Shown here piece by piece: positions 26,512 through 40,658 of a DNA stretch of 64,000 nt. The notes beneath the pieces were generated by a model, which was given only the letters and a program-made list of their open reading frames with translations, did no database searches and was not told where the DNA came from. Made by a program: the position numbers and the translations under genes. How positions within the stretch are numbered: position 1 is the stretch's first letter; every line of letters starts with the position of its first letter. The stretch covers positions 310,001 to 374,000 of the forward strand of contig JADJYT010000004.1 in the NCBI GenBank assembly GCA_016719635.1. Reading direction: 5' to 3'. Source of the DNA: Sphingobacteriales bacterium (lineage in GTDB: Bacteria; Bacteroidota; Bacteroidia; Chitinophagales; JADIYW01).

Positions 26512-27900
26512 ATGGATTTTATTCAACCTTTAATAGAACAAAATAAAAACAGATTTGTAGAGGAGCTTATTGAATGGCTCAGGATTCCTTCCGTGTCCGC
26601 TGATCCTAAGTTTAAAAACGATGTGCTGAAAGCAGCCGCATACCTGAAACAGCAATTTGAAAAAATCGGAATGGAAAATGTAGAGCTGCTGCCTACAGAG
26701 GGATACCCCGTAGTGTATGCCGAAAAGATATCGGATGCCTCCAAACCAACCGTTTTGGTTTACGGGCACTACGACGTGCAGCCTGCAGACCCTTATGAAC
26801 TGTGGACTTCACCGCCGTTTGAGCCGGTCGTGAAACCGACCGATATTCATCCGCAGGGCGCTATTTTCGCACGAGGTGCCTGCGACGACAAGGGACAAGT
26901 GTATATGCATGTGAAGGCATTGGAGATCATGTTGTCGAATCGTGTTTTGCCCTGCAATATCAAAGTTATTATCGAGGGGGAAGAAGAAGTGGGTTCATCC
27001 CATCTCGGAGATTTTCTTCAGAAATATAAGGAAAAACTGAAAGCCGATGTCATTTTGGTGTCTGATACCGGCATCATCAATAATGAAACACCTTCGATCA
27101 CGAATGGCCTGCGCGGCTTGTGCTATATGGAAGTGGAAGTGGTCGGACCGAATCGTGACCTGCATTCGGGCATTTACGGCGGCGGTGTCGACAATCCGCT
27201 GAATGTATTGTGTAAGCTAATCGGAGGCCTGAAAGACGACAACGGACATATTGCCGTCGAAGATTTTTATGGCGATGTGCTGGATCTGAGTGCCGGGGAA
27301 AGGGCGCAAATCAATGCAGGGCCTGTAACCGTGGAGGCATTTGAAAACAGCATCGGATTGCCAAAATCATTCGGAGAAGAAGGATATACACTGGCGGAAC
27401 AATTAACCATCCGACCGACACTGGATGTCAATGGTATCTGGGGAGGGTACATCGGCGAAGGAGCTAAAACGGTACTGCCGGGCAAAGCCAATGCTAAAAT
27501 ATCCATGAGGTTGGTTCCAAATCAGTCATCTAAAAAAATAGCGGAAATCTTCACCAGGCATTTTGAGAAAATTACGCGCGATACGGTGAAAGTAAAGGTG
27601 ACCGAACATCACGGCGGGGAACCGTATGTGACGCCGGTGGATTCCGTGGAATTCCAGGCGGCATACAAGGCGATGGAGAAAACGTTTGGCAAGAAGCCGT
27701 TGGCCATGCGCAACGGCGCCAGTATTCCGATAGTTGCGCTGTTTGAAGAAATTCTTGGACTGAAAACCGTGCTGATGGGCTTCGGGCTCGACAGCGATGC
27801 CATCCATTCCCCGAACGAGCATTACGGGCTGTTCAATTATTTCAAAGGCATCGAAACCATTCCGTATTTTTATCAGTATTATGCGGAATTGAAAAGGTAG
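26512..27900 (+). CDS. M20-family dipeptidase
   Basis: A 462-residue metallopeptidase of the ArgE/DapE/CPG2 clan. The metal and catalytic motifs are YGHYDVQPADP (His86, Asp88), GACDDKG and IEGEEEVGS, with a later dimerisation-domain histidine in NRDLHSG. It has no signal peptide, so it acts in the cytosol, hydrolysing dipeptides or short peptides with two divalent metals. The TAG stop (27898-27900) shows that TAG terminates translation in this genome, which matters for the next gene. Confidence 0.93.
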   Translation: MDFIQPLIEQNKNRFVEELIEWLRIPSVSADPKFKNDVLKAAAYLKQQFEKIGMENVELLPTEGYPVVYAEKISDASKPTVLVYGHYDVQPADPYELWTSPPFEPVVKPTDIHPQGAIFARGACDDKGQVYMHVKALEIMLSNRVLPCNIKVIIEGEEEVGSSHLGDFLQKYKEKLKADVILVSDTGIINNETPSITNGLRGLCYMEVEVVGPNRDLHSGIYGGGVDNPLNVLCKLIGGLKDDNGHIAVEDFYGDVLDLSAGERAQINAGPVTVEAFENSIGLPKSFGEEGYTLAEQLTIRPTLDVNGIWGGYIGEGAKTVLPGKANAKISMRLVPNQSSKKIAEIFTRHFEKITRDTVKVKVTEHHGGEPYVTPVDSVEFQAAYKAMEKTFGKKPLAMRNGASIPIVALFEEILGLKTVLMGFGLDSDAIHSPNEHYGLFNYFKGIETIPYFYQYYAELKR

Positions 27901-27920
27901 AATTTATACTAAAGATTAAC

Positions 27921-27928
27921 TAACTTTA
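27921..27928 (+). promoter_or_regulatory. -7-like element TAACTTTA, four bases before the DUF4258 ATG
   Basis: TAnnTTTA, spacer ATAT, ATG at 27933. Confidence 0.4.
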
Positions 27929-27932
27929 ATAT

Positions 27933-28229
27933 ATGGTAGAACTGACGTTGGATTGTAACGAAATATCATTCAGGCAGCATGCTTTGCAGCGAATGATAGA
28001 ACGAAACATACCATTTGAAGTTATAGAATAGGGTATAAAATTTGGCGAAATTATTAAAGTGTATAAAGATGACAAACCTTTTGAAAGTAAATTATTGTTT
28101 GTGAATTTTAAAAACCGGGTTGTTCATCTGGTGGTTTCAAAGGATATGGATAATAATATCTGTTATGTAAGTACGGTTTACATTCCGGATATCTTAATTC
28201 GGGAAGAAGATTTAAAAACAAAAAGATAA
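27933..28229 (+). pseudogene. DUF4258 toxin-like gene interrupted by TAG
   Basis: A 98-codon frame with an in-frame TAG at 28029-28031 (codon 33). Read through, it encodes a small basic-acidic protein of the DUF4258 group: CNEISFRQHALQRMIERN before the stop and then KFGEIIKVYKDDKPF, VHLVVSKDMD and VSTVYIPD. Everything except the stop is intact, so the break is recent or a base-calling error. DUF4258 proteins are commonly encoded next to YgiT-type zinc-finger proteins, as here (the partner starts five bases downstream), and such pairs resemble type II toxin-antitoxin modules. Downstream internal reinitiation would give only the C-terminal part. Confidence 0.75.
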
Positions 28230-28233
28230 ACAT

Positions 28234-28458
28234 ATGAAAACTTGCCCTATCTGTAAAATTGGAAAAATCGGCAGCCCGAGTAAAACCACACTGGCGGTTG
28301 AGAATGAAGGTACCTTGATTGTAAAAAAGAATGCCGATGCAGAAATCTGTGATAATTGTGGCGAAGTTTTTCATACGGCCCAAACGGCACAGCAGATTAT
28401 ATCTGTTACTAAGCAGGCACACGTAAGTGGCAGGGAGTTAGAATTGGTTAGGTTGTAG
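28234..28458 (+). CDS. YgiT-type zinc-finger protein (antitoxin-like)
   Basis: A 74-residue protein with two CxxC zinc knuckles (Cys4/Cys7 and Cys39/Cys42), like the N-terminal domain of MqsA/YgiT antitoxins, followed by a short helical tail (TAQTAQQIISVTKQAH). It lacks the MqsA helix-turn-helix domain. It starts five bases after the DUF4258 frame, so it is probably coupled to it. The predicted role is to bind and neutralise that partner; this follows from neighbourhood and family, not from direct evidence. Confidence 0.8.
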   Translation: MKTCPICKIGKIGSPSKTTLAVENEGTLIVKKNADAEICDNCGEVFHTAQTAQQIISVTKQAHVSGRELELVRL

Positions 28459-28535
28459 TTGTTTCCCTTTTTGTATTTCACTAACTTGATATTTTGGACT
28501 GTAGCGAGAAATCTTGCTTAAATTAATGATATTTT

Positions 28536-29456
28536 ATGCCAATACCAGATTTTCAAACCTTGATGCTACCTTTATTAGAATTTGTTTCTGATGGTAAAGA
28601 ACATATTAGTAATGAAATTGAAGATTTTTTAGCAGAAAAATTTAATTTATCAGATGAAGATAGGCAGCAGATGTTACCAAGTGGAAAACAGCAGGTTTTT
28701 ACAAACAGAGTTGCTTGGGCTAAAGCAGACCTGAAGGGAGCTAAATTAATTGATTCACCCAAAAGGTCTTTTGTGTCAATAACAGAAAGAGGTAAGAAGA
28801 TTATAGAATCAAAACCATCTAAAATTGACAGAAAACTGTTAAAACAATTTGATGAGTATAATTTTTATATAGGTGCTTATAAGAATGACGATAAGGTTGT
28901 TTCTAAAAATGACAATAATGTAATCAGTACAAATGACTCTACACCAGATGAAATTTTAGAATCATCGTATCATACAATAAGAAAGAATTTGGCAAGCGAG
29001 TTGCTTTCAAAGTTAAAAAGCATGAACCCTTACAGATTTGAAGTAGTAGTAGTTGAGTTATTGGTAAAAATGGGTTATGGTGGTTCCATTACAGAAGCAA
29101 GTAAAGCCATAAAAAAAAGCGGAGATGAAGGAATTGATGGTGTAATAAGCGAAGATAAATTGGGATTAGATATCATTTATATTCAGGCTAAACGCTGGGA
29201 AAATGTTGTTGGCCGTCCTGAATTACATAAATTTGTTGGTGCATTGGCAGGACAAGGCGCTAAAAAAGGAATATTTATTACTACCTCTCACTTTTCCAAA
29301 GACGCGTTAGAATATAATCCAAAGAATGATACCAAAATTGTTTTAATTGACGGAATTAAATTAGCAGATTTAATGATTGATTATAATCTTGGAGTATCAA
29401 AACAAAATATTTACGAAGTAAAAAAGCTGGATACAGATTATTTTGAAGAAGATTAG
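28536..29456 (+). CDS. mrr: Mrr-family restriction endonuclease
   Basis: A 306-residue protein: an N-terminal winged-helix Mrr_N domain (about residues 1-95), a charged, repeat-like linker (about 110-145), and a C-terminal PD-(D/E)xK nuclease domain. The catalytic residues are visible as GDEGIDGV (Asp197 or Asp201) and IYIQAKRW (Gln217, Lys219), with the VGALAGQGAKKGIFITTSHF segment after them. The family cuts modified (methylated) foreign DNA, so this is a type IV restriction enzyme, needing no partner methylase. It is more AT-rich than neighbours and sits beside the toxin-antitoxin remnant, upstream of dnaG, suggesting recent gain. Confidence 0.9.
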   Translation: MPIPDFQTLMLPLLEFVSDGKEHISNEIEDFLAEKFNLSDEDRQQMLPSGKQQVFTNRVAWAKADLKGAKLIDSPKRSFVSITERGKKIIESKPSKIDRKLLKQFDEYNFYIGAYKNDDKVVSKNDNNVISTNDSTPDEILESSYHTIRKNLASELLSKLKSMNPYRFEVVVVELLVKMGYGGSITEASKAIKKSGDEGIDGVISEDKLGLDIIYIQAKRWENVVGRPELHKFVGALAGQGAKKGIFITTSHFSKDALEYNPKNDTKIVLIDGIKLADLMIDYNLGVSKQNIYEVKKLDTDYFEED

Positions 29457-29477
29457 TTTTATTTTATATTTCAACCA

Positions 29478-31409
29478 TTGATCACCCGCGATACCATAGC
29501 AAAAATACTTGATACGGCTCAGATAGAGCAGGTGGTGGGTGATTTTGTCAATCTCAAAAAATCCGGAAGCATATTAAAAGGCAACTGCCCCTTCCATCAG
29601 GAAAAAACACCTTCGTTCGTCGTCAACCCGAATAAGAATATTTTCAAATGTTTCGGCTGTGGCAAAGGCGGCGACAGCGTCAGCTTTATCATGGAACATG
29701 AGAAGTTTTCCTTTCCGGAAGCACTGCGTTACCTGGCCAACAAATACCATATAGAAATTGAAGAGACACAGGTGGCAGCCGAGGACAAACAGGCACAGGA
29801 TGAGAAAGACAGCCTGCTGATTGTGTTGAATTTTGCAGCAAAGTTTTATCAGAAGCAACTGACCGAAACGGAAGAAGGAAAGGCCATCGGGTTGTCTTAT
29901 TTCAAGGAAAGAGGGTTTCTGGATGAAACCATTTCCACGTTTCAGCTGGGCTATGCACAGGATAGTTATGACAGCTTGTTGAAGGATGCCCTTCAAAACG
30001 GCTATAACAGGGAGCTGCTGCTGAAAGCCGGGCTGATAAAAGAAAAAAATGACAAGGCTTACGATTTCTTCCGCGACCGCGTTATGTTTCCGATTCACAA
30101 TGTCAGCGGTAAAGTCATCGCTTTTGGCGGGCGTATTCTGAAAAAATCAGAAAACCAACCGAAATACATCAACACGGCTGAAACGGAATTATACCACAAG
30201 AGCCAGATATTATATGGTATTGCACAGGCAAAAAATGATATACGCAGGGAAGAAGTCTGTTACCTCGTTGAGGGCTATACGGATGTGATTTCTTTGTATC
30301 AGGCAGGTATCCGCAATGTGGTGGCTTCCAGTGGTACGGCACTGACCAAGGAACAGGTGCAGCTCATCAGACGTTTCACACAGAATATAGTGATATTGTA
30401 CGATGGCGACGCGGCAGGCGTGAAGGCTGCATTGCGCGGATTGGATATCGTGCTGGAACAGGGTTTGAATGTAAAAATAGTATTGCTGCCGGATAGTGAA
30501 GACCCGGATTCTTTTGTGAAGAAAAATGGAACGGATGCCACGCTGGATTTCATTAAGAAAGAACAGAAGGACTTTATCCTGTTCAAAGCCACACAAGGCA
30601 TCAAAGACATCGGTAATGACCCGATTAAGAAATCCGAAGTCATTAAGGATATTGTAGAAAGTATTGCGCTGGTACAGGATAATATCAAACGTCAGCTGTA
30701 CATCAAGCATTGCGCCGATATTGTGGAAGTGCCGGAAAATATTCTGGTCAATGAAACCAATAAGATCCGCACACAGCATTTCAAAAAATCCAGAGAATTT
30801 ACACAGGAAGAAACACAGGATATAAATACCTATGTACAAACGCCCGTTAACCATACTCAGCTGATTTCAAAGACCTCTCAGCTGTATCATCAGGAAAGAG
30901 ACATTGTCCGCATTTTGCTGGAACACGCTGATAAATCAATGACGGAAGAACATTCTGTAGCCGAATACGTCATCTTTGAACTGGTGGATATCGACTTTAA
31001 GAACGACGTATTTTGGAAAATCATCAAATGGCATATGGATGCCTATCAGAACGACATCCCGTTTTCGGAAATCAAGAATCTCAATACCTTAGAGGACAAG
31101 GATGTGAAAGAGTGTCTGATTGAATTGATGTCGTCTCCATATGAGTTGAGTCCGAATTGGTTTAACAAGCACGAGATTGTTGTAAAGGGGAACGGAGATG
31201 CCTATAAATCGGATGTGGTCTCTGCCATGCAGCGGTTTCGTTATTTCAAACTGATGGAGCTGATGAAAATAATGGATGAAAAAATTAAGACAGCGGAGCA
31301 GGCCGGCAGATTCGAGGAAATGATTGCCGCCCTGATGAAGAAAATGGAGTTGGTGAAAACCCGTGAGCAACTGGCTAAAGAAATCCAAACGGTTATTCAT
31401 CCATATTGA
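29478..31409 (+). CDS. dnaG: DNA primase
   Basis: Synthesises RNA primers for replication. The N-terminal CHC2 zinc ribbon is Cys37/His40 and Cys58/Cys61 (CPFHQEKTPSF, FKCFGCGKGGD). The TOPRIM core begins near residue 255 with YLVEGYTDVISL and continues to VILYDGDAAGVKAALRG, with the metal-binding EGYxD and DGDxAG motifs. The C-terminal helicase-interaction region is diverged, as usual. The start is TTG 29478, giving MITRDTIAKILDTAQIEQVV, the family's normal beginning. Length of 643 is typical. Confidence 0.95.
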   Translation: MITRDTIAKILDTAQIEQVVGDFVNLKKSGSILKGNCPFHQEKTPSFVVNPNKNIFKCFGCGKGGDSVSFIMEHEKFSFPEALRYLANKYHIEIEETQVAAEDKQAQDEKDSLLIVLNFAAKFYQKQLTETEEGKAIGLSYFKERGFLDETISTFQLGYAQDSYDSLLKDALQNGYNRELLLKAGLIKEKNDKAYDFFRDRVMFPIHNVSGKVIAFGGRILKKSENQPKYINTAETELYHKSQILYGIAQAKNDIRREEVCYLVEGYTDVISLYQAGIRNVVASSGTALTKEQVQLIRRFTQNIVILYDGDAAGVKAALRGLDIVLEQGLNVKIVLLPDSEDPDSFVKKNGTDATLDFIKKEQKDFILFKATQGIKDIGNDPIKKSEVIKDIVESIALVQDNIKRQLYIKHCADIVEVPENILVNETNKIRTQHFKKSREFTQEETQDINTYVQTPVNHTQLISKTSQLYHQERDIVRILLEHADKSMTEEHSVAEYVIFELVDIDFKNDVFWKIIKWHMDAYQNDIPFSEIKNLNTLEDKDVKECLIELMSSPYELSPNWFNKHEIVVKGNGDAYKSDVVSAMQRFRYFKLMELMKIMDEKIKTAEQAGRFEEMIAALMKKMELVKTREQLAKEIQTVIHPY

Positions 31410-31536
31410 ATTATATTCAATTGATTATAAGTAGATTATGATTTAAACTGTTTGAAATAATTGTAATGCAATTAAATAATAGTAACCTAAATACCCATTA
31501 ATTATCAACTAATTACCAATAACGCGTAACATTTTG

Positions 31537-31544
31537 TAATTTTG
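31537..31544 (+). promoter_or_regulatory. Bacteroidota -7 element TAATTTTG
   Basis: Exact TAnnTTTG within the 221-base dnaG-rseP gap. It leaves a leader of about 80 bases before rseP; nothing else is evident in that gap. Confidence 0.45.
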
Positions 31545-31630
31545 CGCTTCATTTTAAAACTAATAACGACGAGTTTGCCTTTGGAGTGATTTTCCACAGA
31601 GGCTTGTCACCATTATAAATCGTACAAAAA

Positions 31631-33007
31631 ATGTTATTATTCTCCATAGGACCTACCGCTACAAAAGTAATTTTGCTCTTACTAAGTTTGTCAATTTTGA
31701 TTTTATTGCACGAAATGGGGCACTTTATACCATCAAAGATCTTTAAAATTAAAGTACACAAGTTTTACCTGTTTTTTGATTTCCTTTTCCCTTTTTCCAA
31801 CATAGGTAATTTTGCCTTGTTCAAAAAGAAAATCGGCGATACGGAATACGGCCTTGGCTGGTTTCCATTTGGCGGGTATGTGCAGATTGCAGGTATGGCA
31901 GATGAAACACAGGATGCAGAAGAACTGAAAAACAGTGAACCTCAGCCCTGGGAATTCAGAAGTAAACCGGCCTGGCAGCGAATGATTGTCATGGTAGGCG
32001 GCGTAACGGTCAACATGATCTTGGCGATGGTTATCTTTACAGGATTGCTGTGGAAATACGGGGAAGAATTTCTGCCGATGAAAAACATGACCAATGGGGT
32101 TATGATTGTGGATTCCCTGGGATATCAGATGGGGTTACAAAACGGAGATAAAATTTTACGGATTGATAATGAAATGGCCGGTAATTTTGAAGAGTTCCAG
32201 AAGGACCTGATTCTGAACGATGCAAAAAATATTACAGTGGAACGCAACGGTGCAGAAGTGGTTTTGCCGCTTAAGGACGGCGTTTTATCGGCAGTTATCA
32301 AACAGAAGAAAGCCAGTTTTATTTTACCGAGAATACCCGGCGTCGTGGCGCAGGTACAGGATGCATCCGGTGCTGCAAGGGCAGGGATGAAGTTGGGGGA
32401 TAAGATTACCGCTGTCAATGATATGCCGACTCCTTTTTATGACGAAGTAAAAAAAGCAATTACTGAAAATAAAGGAAAAACCATTAAGGTCACGGTGGAA
32501 AGAGAGGGTAAATTGGTTGAACTGAGCGGCGAAGTTTCCAAGGAAGGTCTGTTTGGATTCGGTTCTCAGGCCTATTCTGAATTACTCAAGACCGAAAGAG
32601 TGAATTACAACTTCGCAGCGGCTGTTCCGGCAGGTATTGAAAAATCTTTCTTTACATTGGGTAATTATTTCAAAAGTTTGAAGATGTTGTTTACTTCAAA
32701 GGAAGTAAAAGTAAAAGACAGTTTAGGGGGATTTATTTCCATTGGCAAAATGTTTCCGGATACGTTTGACTGGGAACATTTCTGGGTACTGACCGCCACC
32801 ATTTCAGTGATTCTGGCATTCATGAATATTTTGCCGATTCCTATGCTGGATGGAGGATATGTCGTCTTTTTACTATATGAAATGGTGCGTGGCAAGCCGC
32901 TTCCGGACAAAGTTCAGCAGTATGCGCAGAGTGTGGGGATGTTCATCATCTTAGGCTTGTTGTTGTTTGCAAACGGTATGGATGTGATCAGGGCCATATT
33001 TAGTTAA
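31631..33007 (+). CDS. rseP: RIP zinc metalloprotease (RseP/site-2 protease)
   Basis: Intramembrane protease of the M50 family, 458 residues. The zinc site HEMGH is His27/Glu28/His31 in the first helix, the third ligand is in the LPIPMLDGGYV segment, and two PDZ-like domains lie between the membrane helices (IVDSLGYQMGLQNGDKI; VQDASGAARAGMKLGDKI). It releases membrane-anchored factors such as anti-sigma proteins in the envelope stress response. Normal length and start. It is followed by tRNA-Leu. Confidence 0.93.
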   Translation: MLLFSIGPTATKVILLLLSLSILILLHEMGHFIPSKIFKIKVHKFYLFFDFLFPFSNIGNFALFKKKIGDTEYGLGWFPFGGYVQIAGMADETQDAEELKNSEPQPWEFRSKPAWQRMIVMVGGVTVNMILAMVIFTGLLWKYGEEFLPMKNMTNGVMIVDSLGYQMGLQNGDKILRIDNEMAGNFEEFQKDLILNDAKNITVERNGAEVVLPLKDGVLSAVIKQKKASFILPRIPGVVAQVQDASGAARAGMKLGDKITAVNDMPTPFYDEVKKAITENKGKTIKVTVEREGKLVELSGEVSKEGLFGFGSQAYSELLKTERVNYNFAAAVPAGIEKSFFTLGNYFKSLKMLFTSKEVKVKDSLGGFISIGKMFPDTFDWEHFWVLTATISVILAFMNILPIPMLDGGYVVFLLYEMVRGKPLPDKVQQYAQSVGMFIILGLLLFANGMDVIRAIFS

Positions 33008-33026
33008 AATAAATTTCAGCCTATCA

Positions 33027-33056
33027 TTTGAAATGCAGCTTTTTTCATTAAATTTG
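33027..33056 (+). promoter_or_regulatory. tRNA-Leu promoter: TTTG - 18 bases - TAAATTTG
   Basis: The only place in the window where both the -33 TTTG (33027-33030) and the -7 TAAATTTG (33049-33056) are present at near-consensus spacing. It is 79 bases upstream of tRNA-Leu. Confidence 0.7.
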
Positions 33057-33135
33057 CATCCCGTTCTTTTGAAATTGGTTATTAGTTGAATGTCATAAGG
33101 TTCATTACTTCCTGGTAACTTCTTTTCTCAGGCGC

Positions 33136-33214
33136 GCCGAAGTGGCGGAATGGTAGACGCGCACGACTCAAACTCGTGTACGCAAGTGTGTGGGTTCGAG
33201 TCCCACCTTCGGTA
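33136..33214 (+). tRNA. tRNA-Leu(CAA)
   Basis: The acceptor strands GCCGAAG and CTTCGGT pair (one G-U), the anticodon stem CACGA/TCGTG closes loop CTCAAAC (anticodon CAA, codon UUG), and the T-arm is GTGGG-TTCGAGT-CCCAC. A short variable arm and A73 fit leucine. The 3' CCA is not encoded. The gene is preceded by a good Bacteroidota promoter and followed by a terminator. Confidence 0.95.
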
Positions 33215-33223
33215 CTCTTTAAG

Positions 33224-33246
33224 GCATCCTGCGGGATGCTTTTTTC
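33224..33246 (+). terminator. terminator after tRNA-Leu
   Basis: GCATCC, loop TGCG, GGATGC, then a T run ending at 33246. Confidence 0.7.
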
Positions 33247-33260
33247 TTTATCATAAACAG

Positions 33261-34193
33261 ATGCGATACCGTTTTCGAAATATATTGACGCTTATTGTTT
33301 TGTGCAGTTTCTATCTAAATGCTTCTGCAAAATACCCGATAAAACCGATGCCTTCGGATACGGTACTGAGATTTATATCCAATTTCGGAAAAGATTCCCT
33401 GCTGCATTTGCTGGATAATCGAATTGAAAGAGCCGTCCGCTTTTTTAACGAAACTAAGTACGAAATTTATGAACCACTGCCTATTGCTCAGTTTATCGCT
33501 GTCAATGATTGTTATGATTTGGGAATCGATTTGTCTGAAAAGAGTAGTATCAACAGGAATGGTTTTTTTAAAATGTACGGTAATGAGTATTACCGCACAG
33601 ATTCCCTGCGCTTTGCAGTACGGAAAATGAGTGATAGCCTGCCGGATTTCAACAGCCTTTTTTTTCAACATATGAAAGATGATATGACAAAGGTAGGATT
33701 TGCCGTTTTCTGCGATGTCATACCTTTTTCAAAAAATAATGCTGATTCAGCGTACAAAAGATCTTTCGGTTGTCCTGCCTACGAAAAACTAAGCATATAT
33801 TTCATGTTTACGGATTTGGCACGGAATTGTCCTGAGTATATTAGCGTGACGCAAACGTACAGGGAAGATTTATTCGGCCGGTTGTATGACAAATACAGTT
33901 TTAAAAGATTGATTGGATGGTGCAATAAAACAGGCATATCCGCCGTGTCTGACAAAACGAAAATTTATAATTCATATGTTCTGACTGCATACGGATTATA
34001 TGCAAACGATATTACGTTAGACCAAAGATCGGATAATCTGTTTTACCTGTTTGCCTTGCAGAAGGAACTGCACGGCGACTGGCCGGCGCATTATACTTCC
34101 AATGTGCTGGTTCATGATGATTATTCCACATTTTATGCTTTATGGGCATTGGTTCAGTTTAGGGAAAAGCTGGCAAACTGGCAGATTCGTTAA
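33261..34193 (+). CDS. hypothetical secreted protein
   Basis: A 310-residue protein with a clean signal peptide (MRYRFRNILTLIVLCSFYLNASA). I chose ATG 33261: the longer frame starts inside tRNA-Leu. The mature part is mixed alpha/beta, rich in aromatic residues, with NCPEYISVTQTYRED and KELHGDWPAHYTSNVLVHDDYST near the end; the late HGDW...H...HDD cluster could bind metal but I recognise no family. It stands between tRNA-Leu and the small secreted protein. Confidence 0.6.
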   Translation: MRYRFRNILTLIVLCSFYLNASAKYPIKPMPSDTVLRFISNFGKDSLLHLLDNRIERAVRFFNETKYEIYEPLPIAQFIAVNDCYDLGIDLSEKSSINRNGFFKMYGNEYYRTDSLRFAVRKMSDSLPDFNSLFFQHMKDDMTKVGFAVFCDVIPFSKNNADSAYKRSFGCPAYEKLSIYFMFTDLARNCPEYISVTQTYREDLFGRLYDKYSFKRLIGWCNKTGISAVSDKTKIYNSYVLTAYGLYANDITLDQRSDNLFYLFALQKELHGDWPAHYTSNVLVHDDYSTFYALWALVQFREKLANWQIR

Positions 34194-34272
34194 ATTTCAC
34201 GGAATGAATTGAAGATTCCCTAAATCTTTTACTTTTTTCAATTATTTTACTTAATTTTAAGTAAAGTATGAC

Positions 34273-34813
34273 ATGAGTAGAATTTTACAATCTATCTTAT
34301 CTGTATTTATCTTTTTTGTTTCCGTAGTTTCCTTCGGACAGAATGGTTATTGTGGTCAGGAAAATCTTCACAAAAACGGTGAAACACCTTACGATTCCGT
34401 TTACTTTGAAAATATGATGAATGCATACGTTAATGCAGTAAATCATAAGAATATCAAAATACTGAACCCTTATCTGTTGTCTGAGCAGGAATTTAAAGAT
34501 ATCATTGAATTCAACAGACGTTACTTTCCTCAATGCCTGAGTACCATGGATACCACTTATAAGTCCGTAACATTTATGACCATATACAATAAATTTATAG
34601 AAAGGGATATTACCATCAATAAACTTACCGTTGTTGAATCCAGATCTTCATTTTCGTGCAGTAACGGAGAGTTGAAAAAAATACACTGTGATATAAACTT
34701 TAATAAAAGAGACATCAATAACGGGATGTCCAGGATTATTTTATTAACAGCCAAAACTTTATCTGGTGATTTTAAAATCGGAATAGAAGTTTGTGAATCT
34801 AAACTTTTCACCA

Positions 34814-34821
<8 letters not shown>
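34273..34821 (+). CDS. hypothetical secreted protein upstream of T9SS giant
   Basis: A 182-residue protein with a signal peptide ending in VSFGQ. It has three cysteines early in the mature protein and a CSN/CDIN pair near the end, otherwise no recognisable domain. Its stop (34819-34821) overlaps the ATG of the giant surface protein at 34814 by eight bases, implying coupled translation. It might act with that protein, for example in export or anchoring, which is inference from the overlap alone. Composition is AT-rich. Confidence 0.6.
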
Positions 34822-40444
<5,623 letters not shown>

Positions 40445-40470
40445 TCATAATCATAATTATTTATTAATGT

Positions 40471-40505
40471 AAAGGGCTGCAGGGTTATTATTGCAGTCCT
40501 TTTTT
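40471..40505 (+). terminator. terminator after the giant surface protein
   Basis: AAAGGGCTGCA (40471-40481) pairs with TGCAGTCCTTT (40492-40502), one G-U, followed by T run. The remaining 150 bases to the next gene show nothing notable. Confidence 0.75.
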
Positions 40506-40658
40506 ATGTAAGACTTTAACGGAACGAAGTGAATGGAAATTGAACATCAGCAAAAAATCAAAAAAGACAATCCTGTTTATTTTCCCGTAATGAGTATCTT
40601 GAGTTAATAAATGGCAGTCAGCACGATTAAATAATACAAAGGCTTTTACAGATACAAG

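Noticed and set aside
28029..28031. TAG in the DUF4258 gene as recoding (suppressor tRNA, altered code)
   Set aside because: TAG is the normal stop of other genes here (for example the dipeptidase at 27898-27900 and the DUF1573 gene), and no recoding element is visible.
29574..30854. Long minus-strand frames opposite dnaG
   Set aside because: Shadows of the dnaG coding sequence; dnaG motifs are unmistakable.
33150..33260. Upstream extension of the secreted protein at 33261
   Set aside because: It would begin inside tRNA-Leu and has no signal-peptide character; ATG 33261 gives a clean signal peptide.
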